Assembly: GCF_000374805.1 (NCBI RefSeq)
Contig: NZ_KB895336.1
Location: 186,001 to 250,000, forward strand
Length of the DNA stretch: 64,000 nucleotides
Direction of reading: 5' to 3'
Source: Chitiniphilus shinanonensis DSM 23277
GTDB lineage: Bacteria; Pseudomonadota; Gammaproteobacteria; Burkholderiales; Chitinibacteraceae
The notes beneath the pieces are model-generated. The model worked only from the letters and a program-made list of their open reading frames with translations, was not told where the DNA came from and ran no database searches. How positions within the stretch are numbered: the stretch's first letter is position 1; each line of letters begins with the position of its first letter. Of the stretch, positions 7,608-15,772 are shown in pieces. The position numbers were made by a program, and so were the translations under genes.

Positions 7608-8606
7608 ATGCACCGCGAACACCGACTCGACCTGCCGCCGTACCGGGCCCCCGCCTGGTTGCCGGGCGGTCATGCCCAGACCATCTATCCCGCGCTGTTC
7701 ATGTGGCGCCGCGCGCTGCGTTACCGCCGCGAAGGCTGGGTCACGCCGGATCTGGACACCATCGTGGTCGACTGGGTGGACGGCCGCGCCGGCACGCCCA
7801 TCGTGGTGCTGTTCCACGGCCTGGAGGGCGGCTCGGGCAGCCACTACGCGCGCGCGCTGTTCCAGTACGCCTACCCGCGCGGCTGGCGCGGCGTGGTGCC
7901 GCACTTCCGCACCTGCGGCAACGTGATCAACCGCCTGCCGCGCGCTTACCACGCCGGCGACTCCAAGGAGATCGACTGGGTGCTGACCCGGCTGCGCCAG
8001 CGCTTCCCCGACGTGCCGATCTACGCCGTGGGCGTCTCGCTGGGCGGCAACGCACTGCTCAAGTGGCTGGGCGAAAGCGGCAGTCGCGCCGCGCTGGTGA
8101 TCTCCGCCGCCGCCGCCGTCTGCGCCCCGGTGGACCTCGCCGCTTCCGGCGCCGCGCTCGACACCGGCGTCAACCGCCACTTGTACACCCGCGAGTTCCT
8201 GCGCACTCTGCGGCGCAAGACCCTGGAAAAGCTCAAGCTCACCAACAACCCGTTCATCGACCGCGCCAAGGTCGGCCGTGCCATGACCCTGCGCGAGTTC
8301 GACGACCTGGTCACCGCGCCGCTGCACGGCTTTCACAGCGTCGATCACTACTGGCGCGAGGCCAGCAGCAAGCCGCACCTGAAGAACATCGCCGTGCCCA
8401 CCCTGATGGTGCACGCGCTGAACGACCCGTTCGTGCCGGCCGCCAGCCTGCCCGGCGAGGACGACGTCTCGCCCAGCGTCACCCTGCTGCGGCCCAAGGA
8501 GGGCGGCCACGTCGGCTTTGTCTCCGGTCCGCCGCCGGGGAAGCTGGACTGGCTGCCCAACGTGCTGGTGCGCTTCTTCATGCATCACGCCCCGCTGCGC
8601 CACTGA
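7608..8606 (+). CDS. YheT-type alpha/beta hydrolase
   Basis: This 332-residue protein begins at the ATG at 7608; an upstream in-frame extension to 7431 lacks conserved sequence. The N-terminus PPYRAPAWLPGGHAQTIYPAL is characteristic of the YheT/UPF0017 family. The oxyanion region HGLEGGSGSHYAR, nucleophile elbow GVSLGG (Ser144), Asp273 in NDPFVP and His301 in GGHVGF complete the triad. Family members act on hydrophobic esters; the precise substrate is unknown. A family-B repeat element begins 10 bp after its stop. Confidence 0.9.
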   Translation: MHREHRLDLPPYRAPAWLPGGHAQTIYPALFMWRRALRYRREGWVTPDLDTIVVDWVDGRAGTPIVVLFHGLEGGSGSHYARALFQYAYPRGWRGVVPHFRTCGNVINRLPRAYHAGDSKEIDWVLTRLRQRFPDVPIYAVGVSLGGNALLKWLGESGSRAALVISAAAAVCAPVDLAASGAALDTGVNRHLYTREFLRTLRRKTLEKLKLTNNPFIDRAKVGRAMTLREFDDLVTAPLHGFHSVDHYWREASSKPHLKNIAVPTLMVHALNDPFVPAASLPGEDDVSPSVTLLRPKEGGHVGFVSGPPPGKLDWLPNVLVRFFMHHAPLRH

Positions 8607-8615
8607 GCGGGCCTG

Positions 8616-8897
8616 AGAGCCTGTTCAAGATCTTTTCGCGGCAGCGCCGAGCCGGAAAAAGGTCAGGCACCAGGCGTGCGACGCCGGCAATAACGAGTTA
8701 TTACCAAGGAGCACAACGCAGTGGATGACCTTTTTCCGGCCCGGCCTAGCGCGGCCCGGCCCTTCGGGTTCGGGGCATTGCCGGCGCGCTGCTGCGTTGC
8801 ACGCCGCTCACGGTATTCATACCGCCGCGCGTCCTGCGCCTTGCCGCACACCGGCACTGCCCCGAACGCTGTCGTGAAAAGATTTTGAACAGGCTCT
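8616..8897. repeat. Family B inverted-repeat element, copy 1 (MITE-like)
   Basis: This 282-bp element starts AGAGCCTGTTCAA and ends TTGAACAGGCTCT. It contains nested internal inverted repeats (GGCCGGAAAAAGGTCA facing TGACCTTTTTCCGGCC; GTTCGGGGCATTGCCGG facing a CCGGCACTGCCCCGAAC-type arm) and the palindrome GGTATTCATACC. The flanks TGA|GAGCC...GGCTC|TGA are compatible with a 3-bp target duplication. No transposase frame is present. It fills almost the whole gap between the hydrolase and the phosphohexomutase. Confidence 0.85.
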
Positions 8898-8900
8898 GAC

Positions 8901-10244
8901 ATGCCCCGCATCGACCGCGCGCTGTTCAAGGCCTACGACGTCCGGTCCACCGTCGATCGCCTGACGCCCGACGCGGCGCGCTGGATCGGCCACGCCGCCG
9001 GCACCCTGGCGCGCGCAGCCGGCCACCATCGCTTCGCCATCGCGCGCGACGGTCGCCTCAGCAGTCCCGCGCTGACCGCGGCGTTGTGCGACGGCCTGCT
9101 GGCCAGCGGCATCGACGTGCTCGACCTGGGCTTGGCCGCCACCCCGCTGCTGTACTTCGGCGCCAACCGCCACGCGCAAGGTTGCGGCGCGGTGGTCACC
9201 GGCAGCCACAACCCACCCGACTACAACGGCATCAAGATCATGATCGGCGGCGAGGCGGTCGGCGGCACCGCATTGCAGGCGTTGGCCGACCGCATCGAAC
9301 GCGACGACCTGGCGCACGGCGCCGGCGCGCTGGCCGCGCACGACATCGCTCCCGAATACCTCGCCGCCGTCGCCGCCGACGTGCCGCAGCCACGCCCGCT
9401 GCGGGTGGTGGTCGATTGCGGCAACGGCGTACCCGGCGCGGTGGTCCCGGTGCTGTACCGCGCGCTGGGACACCGGGTCGAGGCGTTGTACTGCGACGTG
9501 GACGGCCGCTTCCCACATCACCATCCCGATCCGCAGGACGAAGCCAACCTCGCCGACCTGCGCGCCAGGGTGGCGGCCAGCAACGCCGAGGTCGGGCTGG
9601 CGTTCGACGGCGACGGCGACCGTCTCGGCGTGGTCACCCGTCAGGGCGCCGTGGTGCCCGGCGACTGCCTGCTGGCGCTGTTCGCCCAGGCCGCGCTGGC
9701 GCATGAACCCGGCCTGATCCTGCAAGACGTCAAATCCAGCCGGGTGGTGGCGCGCGCCGTCGCCCTCGCCGGTGGCCGCACCCGCACCATTCCCACCGGC
9801 CACGTGCACATGAAGCGCGAACTGGCGGCCAGCGGCGCCTTGCTCGCGGGCGAGCTGTCCGGCCATTTCGCCTTCCGCGGCTGGCGGGTGGACGACGCGC
9901 TGTACGCCGGCGCGCGCCTGCTGGCGCTGCTGGGCGCCGGCCTCGACCTGGACCGCGCGCTGGCGGCGCTGCCGCGCGGCGCGGCCACGCCCGAAATCCA
10001 GATCCCCATCGACGAACCCGGTGCCGCGCTGGTGGCGCGCATCGCCGCCCAGGCCGCCTTCCCGGGCGCCGAGGTGCTGGTCATCGACGGCCTGCGCATC
10101 GAGTATCCGGACGGCTTCGGCCTGATCCGCGCCTCCAACACCACCCCGGTGCTGACCCTGCGCGCCGAAGGCGACACCCCCGAAGCCCTGGCCCGCATCC
10201 GCCAGACCCTGGCCGACGCCATCGCCCCGCTACGGCTGCCTTGA
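8901..10244 (+). CDS. Phosphomannomutase/phosphoglucomutase
   Basis: This 447-residue enzyme of the alpha-D-phosphohexomutase family interconverts hexose 1- and 6-phosphates for sugar-nucleotide synthesis. All four active-site loops are seen: the phosphoserine loop TGSHNP (Ser102), the metal loop DGDGDR (from Asp236), the sugar-specificity loop GELSGH, and the phosphate-binding loop RASNTTP near the C-terminus. The domain order is complete and the length is usual for bacterial PMM/PGM (AlgC/ManB type). The start codon lies only 3 bp after the end of a family-B element, so any ribosome binding site must be inside that element. Confidence 0.93.
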   Translation: MPRIDRALFKAYDVRSTVDRLTPDAARWIGHAAGTLARAAGHHRFAIARDGRLSSPALTAALCDGLLASGIDVLDLGLAATPLLYFGANRHAQGCGAVVTGSHNPPDYNGIKIMIGGEAVGGTALQALADRIERDDLAHGAGALAAHDIAPEYLAAVAADVPQPRPLRVVVDCGNGVPGAVVPVLYRALGHRVEALYCDVDGRFPHHHPDPQDEANLADLRARVAASNAEVGLAFDGDGDRLGVVTRQGAVVPGDCLLALFAQAALAHEPGLILQDVKSSRVVARAVALAGGRTRTIPTGHVHMKRELAASGALLAGELSGHFAFRGWRVDDALYAGARLLALLGAGLDLDRALAALPRGAATPEIQIPIDEPGAALVARIAAQAAFPGAEVLVIDGLRIEYPDGFGLIRASNTTPVLTLRAEGDTPEALARIRQTLADAIAPLRLP

Positions 10245-10545
10245 AGGTTTGTTCGGGAAGGGGAAGGGCAACAGCGTAAAACCACCCCAAACCCCAAACC
10301 CCAAACCCCAAACCCCAAATCTTGAAACACAGAGAGCACAGAGAGCACGGAGAAAACCGGAGAAGGCGAAAGGCGGCCTTGCTCGTTTTCTTACTTGATC
10401 GAGCACGATGGGGAATGCCAATTCGCCACTCACTGTTGGTGGTTTTCTCTGTGAATCTCCGTGTTCTCTGTGCTCTCTGTGTTTCAAGATTTGGAAGTTA
10501 CGCCGTTGCCCTTCCCGCTTCCCCCTTCCCACCCCTTAAACTGCT
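10245..10545. repeat. Family A hairpin repeat, copy with CCCCAAA tract
   Basis: The outer arms GGGAAGGGGAAGGGCAAC (10253-10272) and GTTGCCCTTCCCGCTTCC (10505-10523) are inverted. Inside them are AAATCTTGAAACACAGAGAG (left) and its complement CTCTCTGTGTTTCAAGATTT (right), with a GC-richer centre. Five perfect CCCCAAA heptamers (10285-10319) precede the left arm. The element lies between the mutase and nadC genes on the same strand. Confidence 0.8.
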
Positions 10546-10568
10546 GCCTTTTCCGAGGAGTCCACGCC

Positions 10569-11408
10569 ATGTCCACCTTGCCGCACGCCTACCAGATCGC
10601 CGCCAATGTCGCCGCCGCGCTGGCGGAGGATGTGGGCGAGATGGATTGGACTGCGCAACTGGTGCCCGCCGGCCAGGCCGGCCGCGCCACGGTGATCGCG
10701 CGTGAGGAGGCGGTGATCTGCGGGCAGCCCTGGTTCGACGAGGTGTTCCGCCAGGTGGACCCGGCCTGCCGCGTGAGCTGGCGCGTCGCCGAGGGCGAAC
10801 GGGTGGTGGCTGGCGCGCTGTTGTGCGAGATCGACGGCCCGGCGCGCAGCCTGCTGACGGCGGAGCGCAGCGCGCTCAACTTTCTGCAATTGCTGTCCGC
10901 GGTGGCCACCTGCACCCGTCGCTATGCCGACGCCGTGGCCGGCACCCGCGCGGTGGTCCACGATACCCGCAAAACCCTGCCCGGCCTGCGCCGTGCGCAG
11001 AAGTACGCGGTGACGGTGGGCGGCGGCGCCAACCAGCGCATCGGGTTGTGGGACGGCATCCTGATCAAGGAGAACCACCTGCTGGCCGGCGGCGGCATCG
11101 CCGCCACCCTGGCCGCCGCCCGCGCGCTGGCGCCGTCGCACGTCACGTTGCAGGTGGAGGTGGAATCGCTGGACGAACTGGACCAGGCCCTGGCCGCCGG
11201 CGCGCCGTCGGTGCTGCTCGACAACTTCAGCCTCGACGACCTGCGCGCTGCCGTGGCACGCACCGCGGGGCGGGCGCTGCTGGAGGCGTCGGGCGGGGTG
11301 GATTTTGTGACGTTGCGGGCGATTGCCGAAACCGGGGTGGATCGGATTTCGGTGGGGAAGTTGACGAAGGATGTGGTGGCGGTGGATTTGTCGATGCGGT
11401 TCGAGTGA
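10569..11408 (+). CDS. nadC: Quinolinate phosphoribosyltransferase (nicotinate-nucleotide pyrophosphorylase)
   Basis: This 279-residue enzyme converts quinolinate and PRPP to nicotinate mononucleotide, CO2 and PPi in de novo NAD synthesis. The start ATG follows CCGAGGAGTCCACGCC. Diagnostic motifs are [33 protein letters not shown] (the phosphate- and substrate-binding Arg/Lys set), [34 protein letters not shown] and LEASGGV. Length is normal. It stands alone, bracketed by a family-A repeat upstream and a large inverted-repeat element downstream. Confidence 0.96.
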   Translation: MSTLPHAYQIAANVAAALAEDVGEMDWTAQLVPAGQAGRATVIAREEAVICGQPWFDEVFRQVDPACRVSWRVAEGERVVAGALLCEIDGPARSLLTAERSALNFLQLLSAVATCTRRYADAVAGTRAVVHDTRKTLPGLRRAQKYAVTVGGGANQRIGLWDGILIKENHLLAGGGIAATLAAARALAPSHVTLQVEVESLDELDQALAAGAPSVLLDNFSLDDLRAAVARTAGRALLEASGGVDFVTLRAIAETGVDRISVGKLTKDVVAVDLSMRFE

Positions 11409-11426
11409 GGGGGATGTGGTTGTGGT

Positions 11427-12070
11427 TGCAACTGCAACTGCAACTGCTTTTAACCGCCTAGCGCCTGCGGCGCGGATGTTTGACGCCCTCTACCGCCGTG
11501 CGGGCGGGTTCATTTCTTTTGCGCGGCCAAAAGAAACGAACCAAAGAAAAGGCCGCCCCGCATACGCGTCCCGGCGTTGCCGGGATTCCCTCGCGCCGGA
11601 CAATCGGGGCGGCGGCTGCGGAACTCGGTCGCTGCGCGCCCTCAGACAGTCCTCGCCGAATTCCCGCCCCGCTTGTCCTCTGCTCGGCGCTGCTGAGGGG
11701 CCCCGGGCAGACCATCCACTCCCCCGGCCCCTCGCCTTGAAGGCGAGGGGTTACGCGTGCGACGGCCAGCAGACGCGCACGAGCCTTTTGCCGACCCAAA
11801 AGTACAAGCGGGTGTTTGCTTTTTCCCACTTCCCGTCGCACCCAACGGGGGTTCCTCCCGTTACGTGGCGCCGAGGAGTGGAGCGAGACCTTAGGCTCGC
11901 GACCGACGCAGGGAACCCCGGAGGGGCGCAGACGCGGGGCTCCTTTTCTTTGGTTCGTTTCTTTTGGAGAAGCAAAAGAAATGAACCGGCCCGCCCGGTC
12001 GCGAAGGGCGTCAATCAACCGCGCCGCAGGCGCTAGGCGTTTCAGGTGTTGCAGTTGAAGTTGACATTGA
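11427..12070. repeat. Family D large inverted-repeat element
   Basis: The element spans roughly 600 bp. Left arm from about 11455: GCCTAGCGCCTGCGGCGCGG, then GGCGGGTTCATTTCTTTTG and CCAAAAGAAACGAACCAAAG. The right arm to about 12038 is its imperfect reverse complement (CTTTGGTTCGTTTCTTTTGG, then GCGCCGCAGGCGCTAGGC). Weak outer symmetry (AACTGCAACTGCAACTGC facing GTTGCAGTTGAAGTTG) extends both ends. The interior holds a CCCTCGCCTTGAAGGCGAGG hairpin at about 11730-11750. Frames inside are rich in Lys/Arg/Thr on both strands because of the arms; no transposase or other gene is recognisable. Confidence 0.8.
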
Positions 12071-12152
12071 AACCCCCGGCTTCACCGCGCAGGGCATCAG
12101 TCAGCCAGCCGCCGCAGGCAAAACCCCAAGGAGCCCCCGCCGCGCCCCCACC

Positions 12153-13499
12153 TCACTTCCGATACAACTCATAAACCGCCCCCGCATGGTCGTCGGAAAT
12201 GTAGAGATTCCCCGCCCGGTTGGGGATGACGTCCACCGGGCGGCCCCAGCGGCTGGCGATGTCGGCGGGATCGGCCAGGAAGCCGGTCACCAGGTCCTGC
12301 GGATCGCCGAAGCCGTTGTCGGCGCGCGGCGGCAGGTAGACCACCTTGTAGCCGCGCGGTACGGTGCAGTTCCAGCAGCCGTGCAGGCCGATCACCGCGC
12401 CGTTGCGCCAGGTGTCGGGCACGTTGCCGCCGGTCCAGAAGCTCATCCCCAGCGGCGCGGAATGCGCGGGCAGGGCTTTGCTGACGCGGTCGAGGCCGCC
12501 GCAGTCCAGCACCTGCTGGTCTTCGTTGTTCTCCACGTCCAGGTAGTACGGCAGGTTGTCCGGGCCGGCGTCGGCGGTGGGGTTGCAATAGGGCCAGCCG
12601 TAGTTGCCGCCGTCGCGCACGCGGGTGAATGGTTCCGGCGGGTTGTCGTTGTAGTAGGCGGGATCGAGGGCCTTGTACGGAAAACGGCCGTCCTTCAGCG
12701 GATAGCGCACGTTGTCGCGGTGGTTGACCGCGGCCCACAGCTCGCCGGTCACCGGGTGGATCGCCAGGCCCTCGGCGTTGCGCAGGCCCTGGGCATACAG
12801 GCGCATGCCACCGCCGTTTTCGTCGAAGGCGTAGATGGCGCCGCGCTTGGGCGTGGCCAGGATGTCGGCGGGGTCGGCGTTGCTGGCGGAGGCGATGGAG
12901 ACGAACAGCGTGCTGCCGGCGAAGGCGATGTTCTTCAGCGCGTGGCCGTAGGCGCCGTTCAGTTCGGGCAGCGAGGCGTCGGGCAGGTTGGTGATGATGG
13001 CGCCGCGCGCGCGGGAGGTGGCGTCGCCATCGACGTATTCGGTGCGGCTGATGCGGTCGGTCTCGCCGATGTACAGGTATTGCGTGTTGCCCACTTCGTG
13101 GAACACCAGGTCGTGACCGCGATGCAGGCCGGTGGCGTAGACGTTGGTCGCGCCGTCGGGCGTCACCCGCCAGATGCGGCCGCTGTCGGGCTGCGACACC
13201 AGCAGGTCGCCGTTGGGCGCTTCGGCCATGAAGCGGGCGCCGTCGATGCGGGCGACCACGCGCAGTCCGAAGCCGGGCGGCACCGTCACTTGGCGGGCGA
13301 CGTCGAATGGCGCGGCGGCGAGCAACGGCGGCACTTCGACCGGCACCGCGACGCTGGCGGCTGGCGGCGTGGGGGCGGGCGTGGGGGTCGAGGTCGGCGG
13401 GGGCGTCGGCCCGCTGTCGCCATCACCGCCACTGCCGCAGGCGGCCAATGCCAGCCAGGCGGTGCCGAGCAGCAGCAGGCCCAACGGTCGCGCGTTCAT
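12153..13499 (-). CDS. Lipoprotein PQQ-dependent sugar dehydrogenase (GSDH/sorbosone dehydrogenase-like)
   Basis: This 448-residue protein has a lipoprotein signal ending LALAAC (Cys20), then a low-complexity Thr/Pro linker, then a six-bladed propeller of the soluble glucose/L-sorbosone dehydrogenase superfamily: PPGFGLRVVARIDGARFMAEAPNGDLLVSQ, GLHRGHDLVFH, LYIGETDRI, YAQGLRNAEGLAIHPVTGELWAAVN and VRDGGNYGWPYC. The His in GLHRGHD and the Arg/Asn in GLRNAEG match positions used for PQQ or Ca contact in characterised members. It is likely anchored to the outer membrane or periplasm and oxidises an aldose or sorbosone-like sugar. A 45-codon ORF lies 4 bp upstream, possibly co-transcribed. Confidence 0.88.
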   Translation of the reverse strand: MNARPLGLLLLGTAWLALAACGSGGDGDSGPTPPPTSTPTPAPTPPAASVAVPVEVPPLLAAAPFDVARQVTVPPGFGLRVVARIDGARFMAEAPNGDLLVSQPDSGRIWRVTPDGATNVYATGLHRGHDLVFHEVGNTQYLYIGETDRISRTEYVDGDATSRARGAIITNLPDASLPELNGAYGHALKNIAFAGSTLFVSIASASNADPADILATPKRGAIYAFDENGGGMRLYAQGLRNAEGLAIHPVTGELWAAVNHRDNVRYPLKDGRFPYKALDPAYYNDNPPEPFTRVRDGGNYGWPYCNPTADAGPDNLPYYLDVENNEDQQVLDCGGLDRVSKALPAHSAPLGMSFWTGGNVPDTWRNGAVIGLHGCWNCTVPRGYKVVYLPPRADNGFGDPQDLVTGFLADPADIASRWGRPVDVIPNRAGNLYISDDHAGAVYELYRK

Positions 13500-13503
13500 G
13501 GGC

Positions 13504-13641
13504 TCAGTGCAGCGTCGGCGGGGGCGGGGGCAGTTGGGCGTCGTCGTCGTCCGGCCACATCGGCACGATGACGCAACGCGGCGGCAGGCCGGGCTTGGCG
13601 GGCGGGATCAGGGTGAAGTCGGGCAGGTCCAGGGGCAACAT
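13504..13641 (-). CDS. Small proline/aspartate-rich ORF (45 aa), hypothetical
   Basis: The ATG at 13641 follows CAGGAGATCCCGTC, a good ribosome binding site. The product has 45 residues with a PDFTLIPPAKPGLPPR segment, one Cys, a WPDDDD cluster and a Pro-rich end. It stops 4 bp before the dehydrogenase ATG, so the two are probably translated from one message. It lacks the Glu-x3-Tyr of PqqA. The function is unknown; a leader or chance ORF is possible. Confidence 0.5.
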   Translation of the reverse strand: MLPLDLPDFTLIPPAKPGLPPRCVIVPMWPDDDDAQLPPPPPTLH

Positions 13642-13800
13642 GACGGGATCTCCTGAAGCAATGGGCCCATTGTTGCCAAGCGCGCGGGTCATCGCTGTAG
13701 GACAGTGGCTTAAAGCGTTGTAGGGATGCCAGGTGGCCTGCTTTTTCTAGTCGATTTCCCGATAAAACAATGGCTTGTGACGTTGGTCGGCGACGCCCGG

Positions 13801-15378
13801 TCAGGCGCTGAAGCGCAGGCCGGCCAGTTGCTCGTCCAGCCGGTTGGCCACCACGGTGAGGCCGGCCATCTCCTCGCGCATGGCTTCGGTGCGGCGCATG
13901 CTGTGCTGCGCGCCGTCGCCGATGCCGACCAGCCGCTCGCTCATCGCTTCGCTGGCGCGGCCCTGTTCCTCCACCGCGCCGGCGATGGCGTCCATCATCC
14001 GGCTCACCTGGCCGGCGGCGTCGCCGATGCGGGCCAGCGCTGCGGTCACGGTATGGCCGTCGCCGTGGCATTCGCCGACATGGCGCCCGGCGTCGCGCAT
14101 GGCGGCGAGGGTGCGGCGCGAGCGCTCGCGCACGGTGTCCATGATCTGGTGGATGTCGGCGGTGGCTTCGGCGGTGGACAGCGACAGCCGGCGCACTTCG
14201 TCGGCGACCACGGCGAAGCCGCGCCCGGATTCGCCGGCGCGCGAGGCTTCGATGGCGGCGTTCAGTGCCAGCAGGTTGGTCTGCTTGGCGATGCCCGCGA
14301 TCACTCCGGCCACTTCGACGGTGCGGCCGATGGCGTCGTCCAGCTGGTGCATGGCCTGCGCGGTGTCGTCGAATTCGCTGGCCAACGCGGCCAGCCGCGC
14401 CAGGGTGCCGTCGCCAGCGGCGCGCGCCTGATCCACCGCGCCCAGGGTTTCGGCCGCGACGTCGGCGGCGCTGGCGGCGCGTTCGCCGATGGCGCTCACC
14501 GATTCGCGCAATGCCGCGCCGCTGGCGGCGATGTCCTGGAGATGTCCGGTCTGGCGGGAGGCTTCGTGGTGGGTGTCGTCGGCCAGCCCGGCGACGTGGC
14601 CGGCGTCCTCGCGGGCGGTGCGCGCGGCCTCCTGCGCCTGGGCCAGGGTGGCGCACAGCCGATCCAGGAAGCGGTTCAGCGCCTGCGCCAGCGCGCCGAT
14701 CTCGTCCGGGTGCTCGTGCATCCGTCCGGTGAGATCGCCGGCGGTGAGGCGGGTGGCGGCCTGGCCCATCGCGCCCAGGCGGGCGCGCAGCTTGCGCGCC
14801 AGTTGCCACTGGCTGGCGACGATCAGCAGCGCCGCCAGTGTCAGCGGCAGCAGGGTGGTGGCGGCCAAGCCGGCGATGCGGGCGTCGATGGCGGCGGCGG
14901 CCCCGCGCGATGCCTGCTGCGCTGCGCCGGCCACCCGGTCCAGCGCGGCCAGGGTGGGCACCAGGTCGTTGCGGTAGATCTGTTCCGGGATGTTGAGCGC
15001 GTCGGCGGGGCTGTCGGCGGAGATCGTCACCGCGCTGTCCAGCTGCTTCAGGTAATTGCGCCAGTGGGTGTCGAGCGCGGCATCCAGCGGGGCGAAGGCG
15101 CCGCCCAGTTCGCCGCGCGCGGTGGCGGCGCGTTCGCCGACCAGGCGCCCGGCGGCGGCGACGCGCTGGCGGGCGTCCGGGGCCAGCGGGTCCAGCCGCG
15201 ACAGCACCAGCATCTGGCTGCGCATGTCTGACAGCGCGGCCAGCGCCTGCTGGGTGGCGCGGTTGTCGCCGAAATCCACCGCCACCCGGTGGATGGTCCA
15301 CCCCACCCAGCCGCCCAGGACCAGCAGGGCGAGCACGGTCAGTACGCTGACCAGCTTGAGTTGGGCGGCAATCCTCAT
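13801..15378 (-). CDS. Methyl-accepting chemotaxis protein
   Basis: This 525-residue receptor starts at the ATG at 15378, giving [21 protein letters not shown] with the first membrane helix. A periplasmic helical bundle (about 35-190) follows, then a second membrane helix ([15 protein letters not shown]), a HAMP domain ([23 protein letters not shown]) and the cytoplasmic signalling domain with the hairpin [20 protein letters not shown] and [15 protein letters not shown]. It transmits ligand binding to CheA/CheW. No che genes are adjacent, and the ligand is unknown. An extended upstream reading frame overlaps a terminator and is rejected. Confidence 0.95.
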   Translation of the reverse strand: MRIAAQLKLVSVLTVLALLVLGGWVGWTIHRVAVDFGDNRATQQALAALSDMRSQMLVLSRLDPLAPDARQRVAAAGRLVGERAATARGELGGAFAPLDAALDTHWRNYLKQLDSAVTISADSPADALNIPEQIYRNDLVPTLAALDRVAGAAQQASRGAAAAIDARIAGLAATTLLPLTLAALLIVASQWQLARKLRARLGAMGQAATRLTAGDLTGRMHEHPDEIGALAQALNRFLDRLCATLAQAQEAARTAREDAGHVAGLADDTHHEASRQTGHLQDIAASGAALRESVSAIGERAASAADVAAETLGAVDQARAAGDGTLARLAALASEFDDTAQAMHQLDDAIGRTVEVAGVIAGIAKQTNLLALNAAIEASRAGESGRGFAVVADEVRRLSLSTAEATADIHQIMDTVRERSRRTLAAMRDAGRHVGECHGDGHTVTAALARIGDAAGQVSRMMDAIAGAVEEQGRASEAMSERLVGIGDGAQHSMRRTEAMREEMAGLTVVANRLDEQLAGLRFSA

Positions 15379-15464
15379 GCTGACTTCCGGGCAGGGTGGT
15401 ATATAAGCCGGCGATGATATGAAGGCGCCGTTACCGTGGCGTGACAAGGACGCGGGCATCGGGC

Positions 15465-15495
15465 AAAAAAAGACCGGGGCAGGATGACCCGGTCG
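15465..15495 (-). terminator. Rho-independent terminator after the GlmS-like gene
   Basis: On the minus strand, GACCGGGTCATCCTGCCCCGGTC forms a stem followed by seven T. It lies downstream of the GlmS-like gene and ahead of the chemoreceptor gene on the same strand. Confidence 0.75.
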
Positions 15496-15531
15496 ATGGA
15501 CTCGCCCTGAGGCGTGGGCGAGGGGCTTAAT

Positions 15532-15656
15532 GTGGCCGGCAAGGGCCTGCTGGCGGTGTTGCGCGGGGGCGCCGGGCTTCACTTGCCGCGCTACACGTAC
15601 TGTCGGCGTTTCGCGCTTCTTGCCAGGACCGCTGCGCTGGGTTTTGTCAGCCGCTC
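15532..15656. repeat. Family C inverted-repeat element, copy 1
   Basis: The right end GGGTTTTGTCAGCCGCTC and the core GTTTCGCGCTTCTTGCCAGG match the copies at 46982, 50263 and 62291. The left end GTGGCCGGCAAGGGCCTGCT is the degenerate inverse of the right end. It lies between the GlmS-like gene and its terminator. Confidence 0.75.
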
Positions 15657-15772
15657 TGAACGTGGCTGAAAAAAAAACGGCGGGCGGGGTCGTGCTAAGT
15701 GTTGTCTCGATGCCGTGTGCGGCGGGGCCGCTGTGCCGGGTCGGTGGGGCCGGCCTGATCTCCCGGGCGTGG

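Noticed and set aside
6515-8728. Very long open frame on the plus strand opposite the MOSC gene and running past the YheT gene
   Set aside because: High GC keeps many frames open. The minus-strand MOSC protein and the plus-strand YheT frame carry the conserved motifs; this frame is Arg/Ala-rich with none.
11458-12036. Lys/Arg-rich frames (…KRTKEK…) on both strands of the family-D element
   Set aside because: They arise from the inverted AAAAGAAACGAACCAAAG arms and start inside the arms; no family match or start signals.
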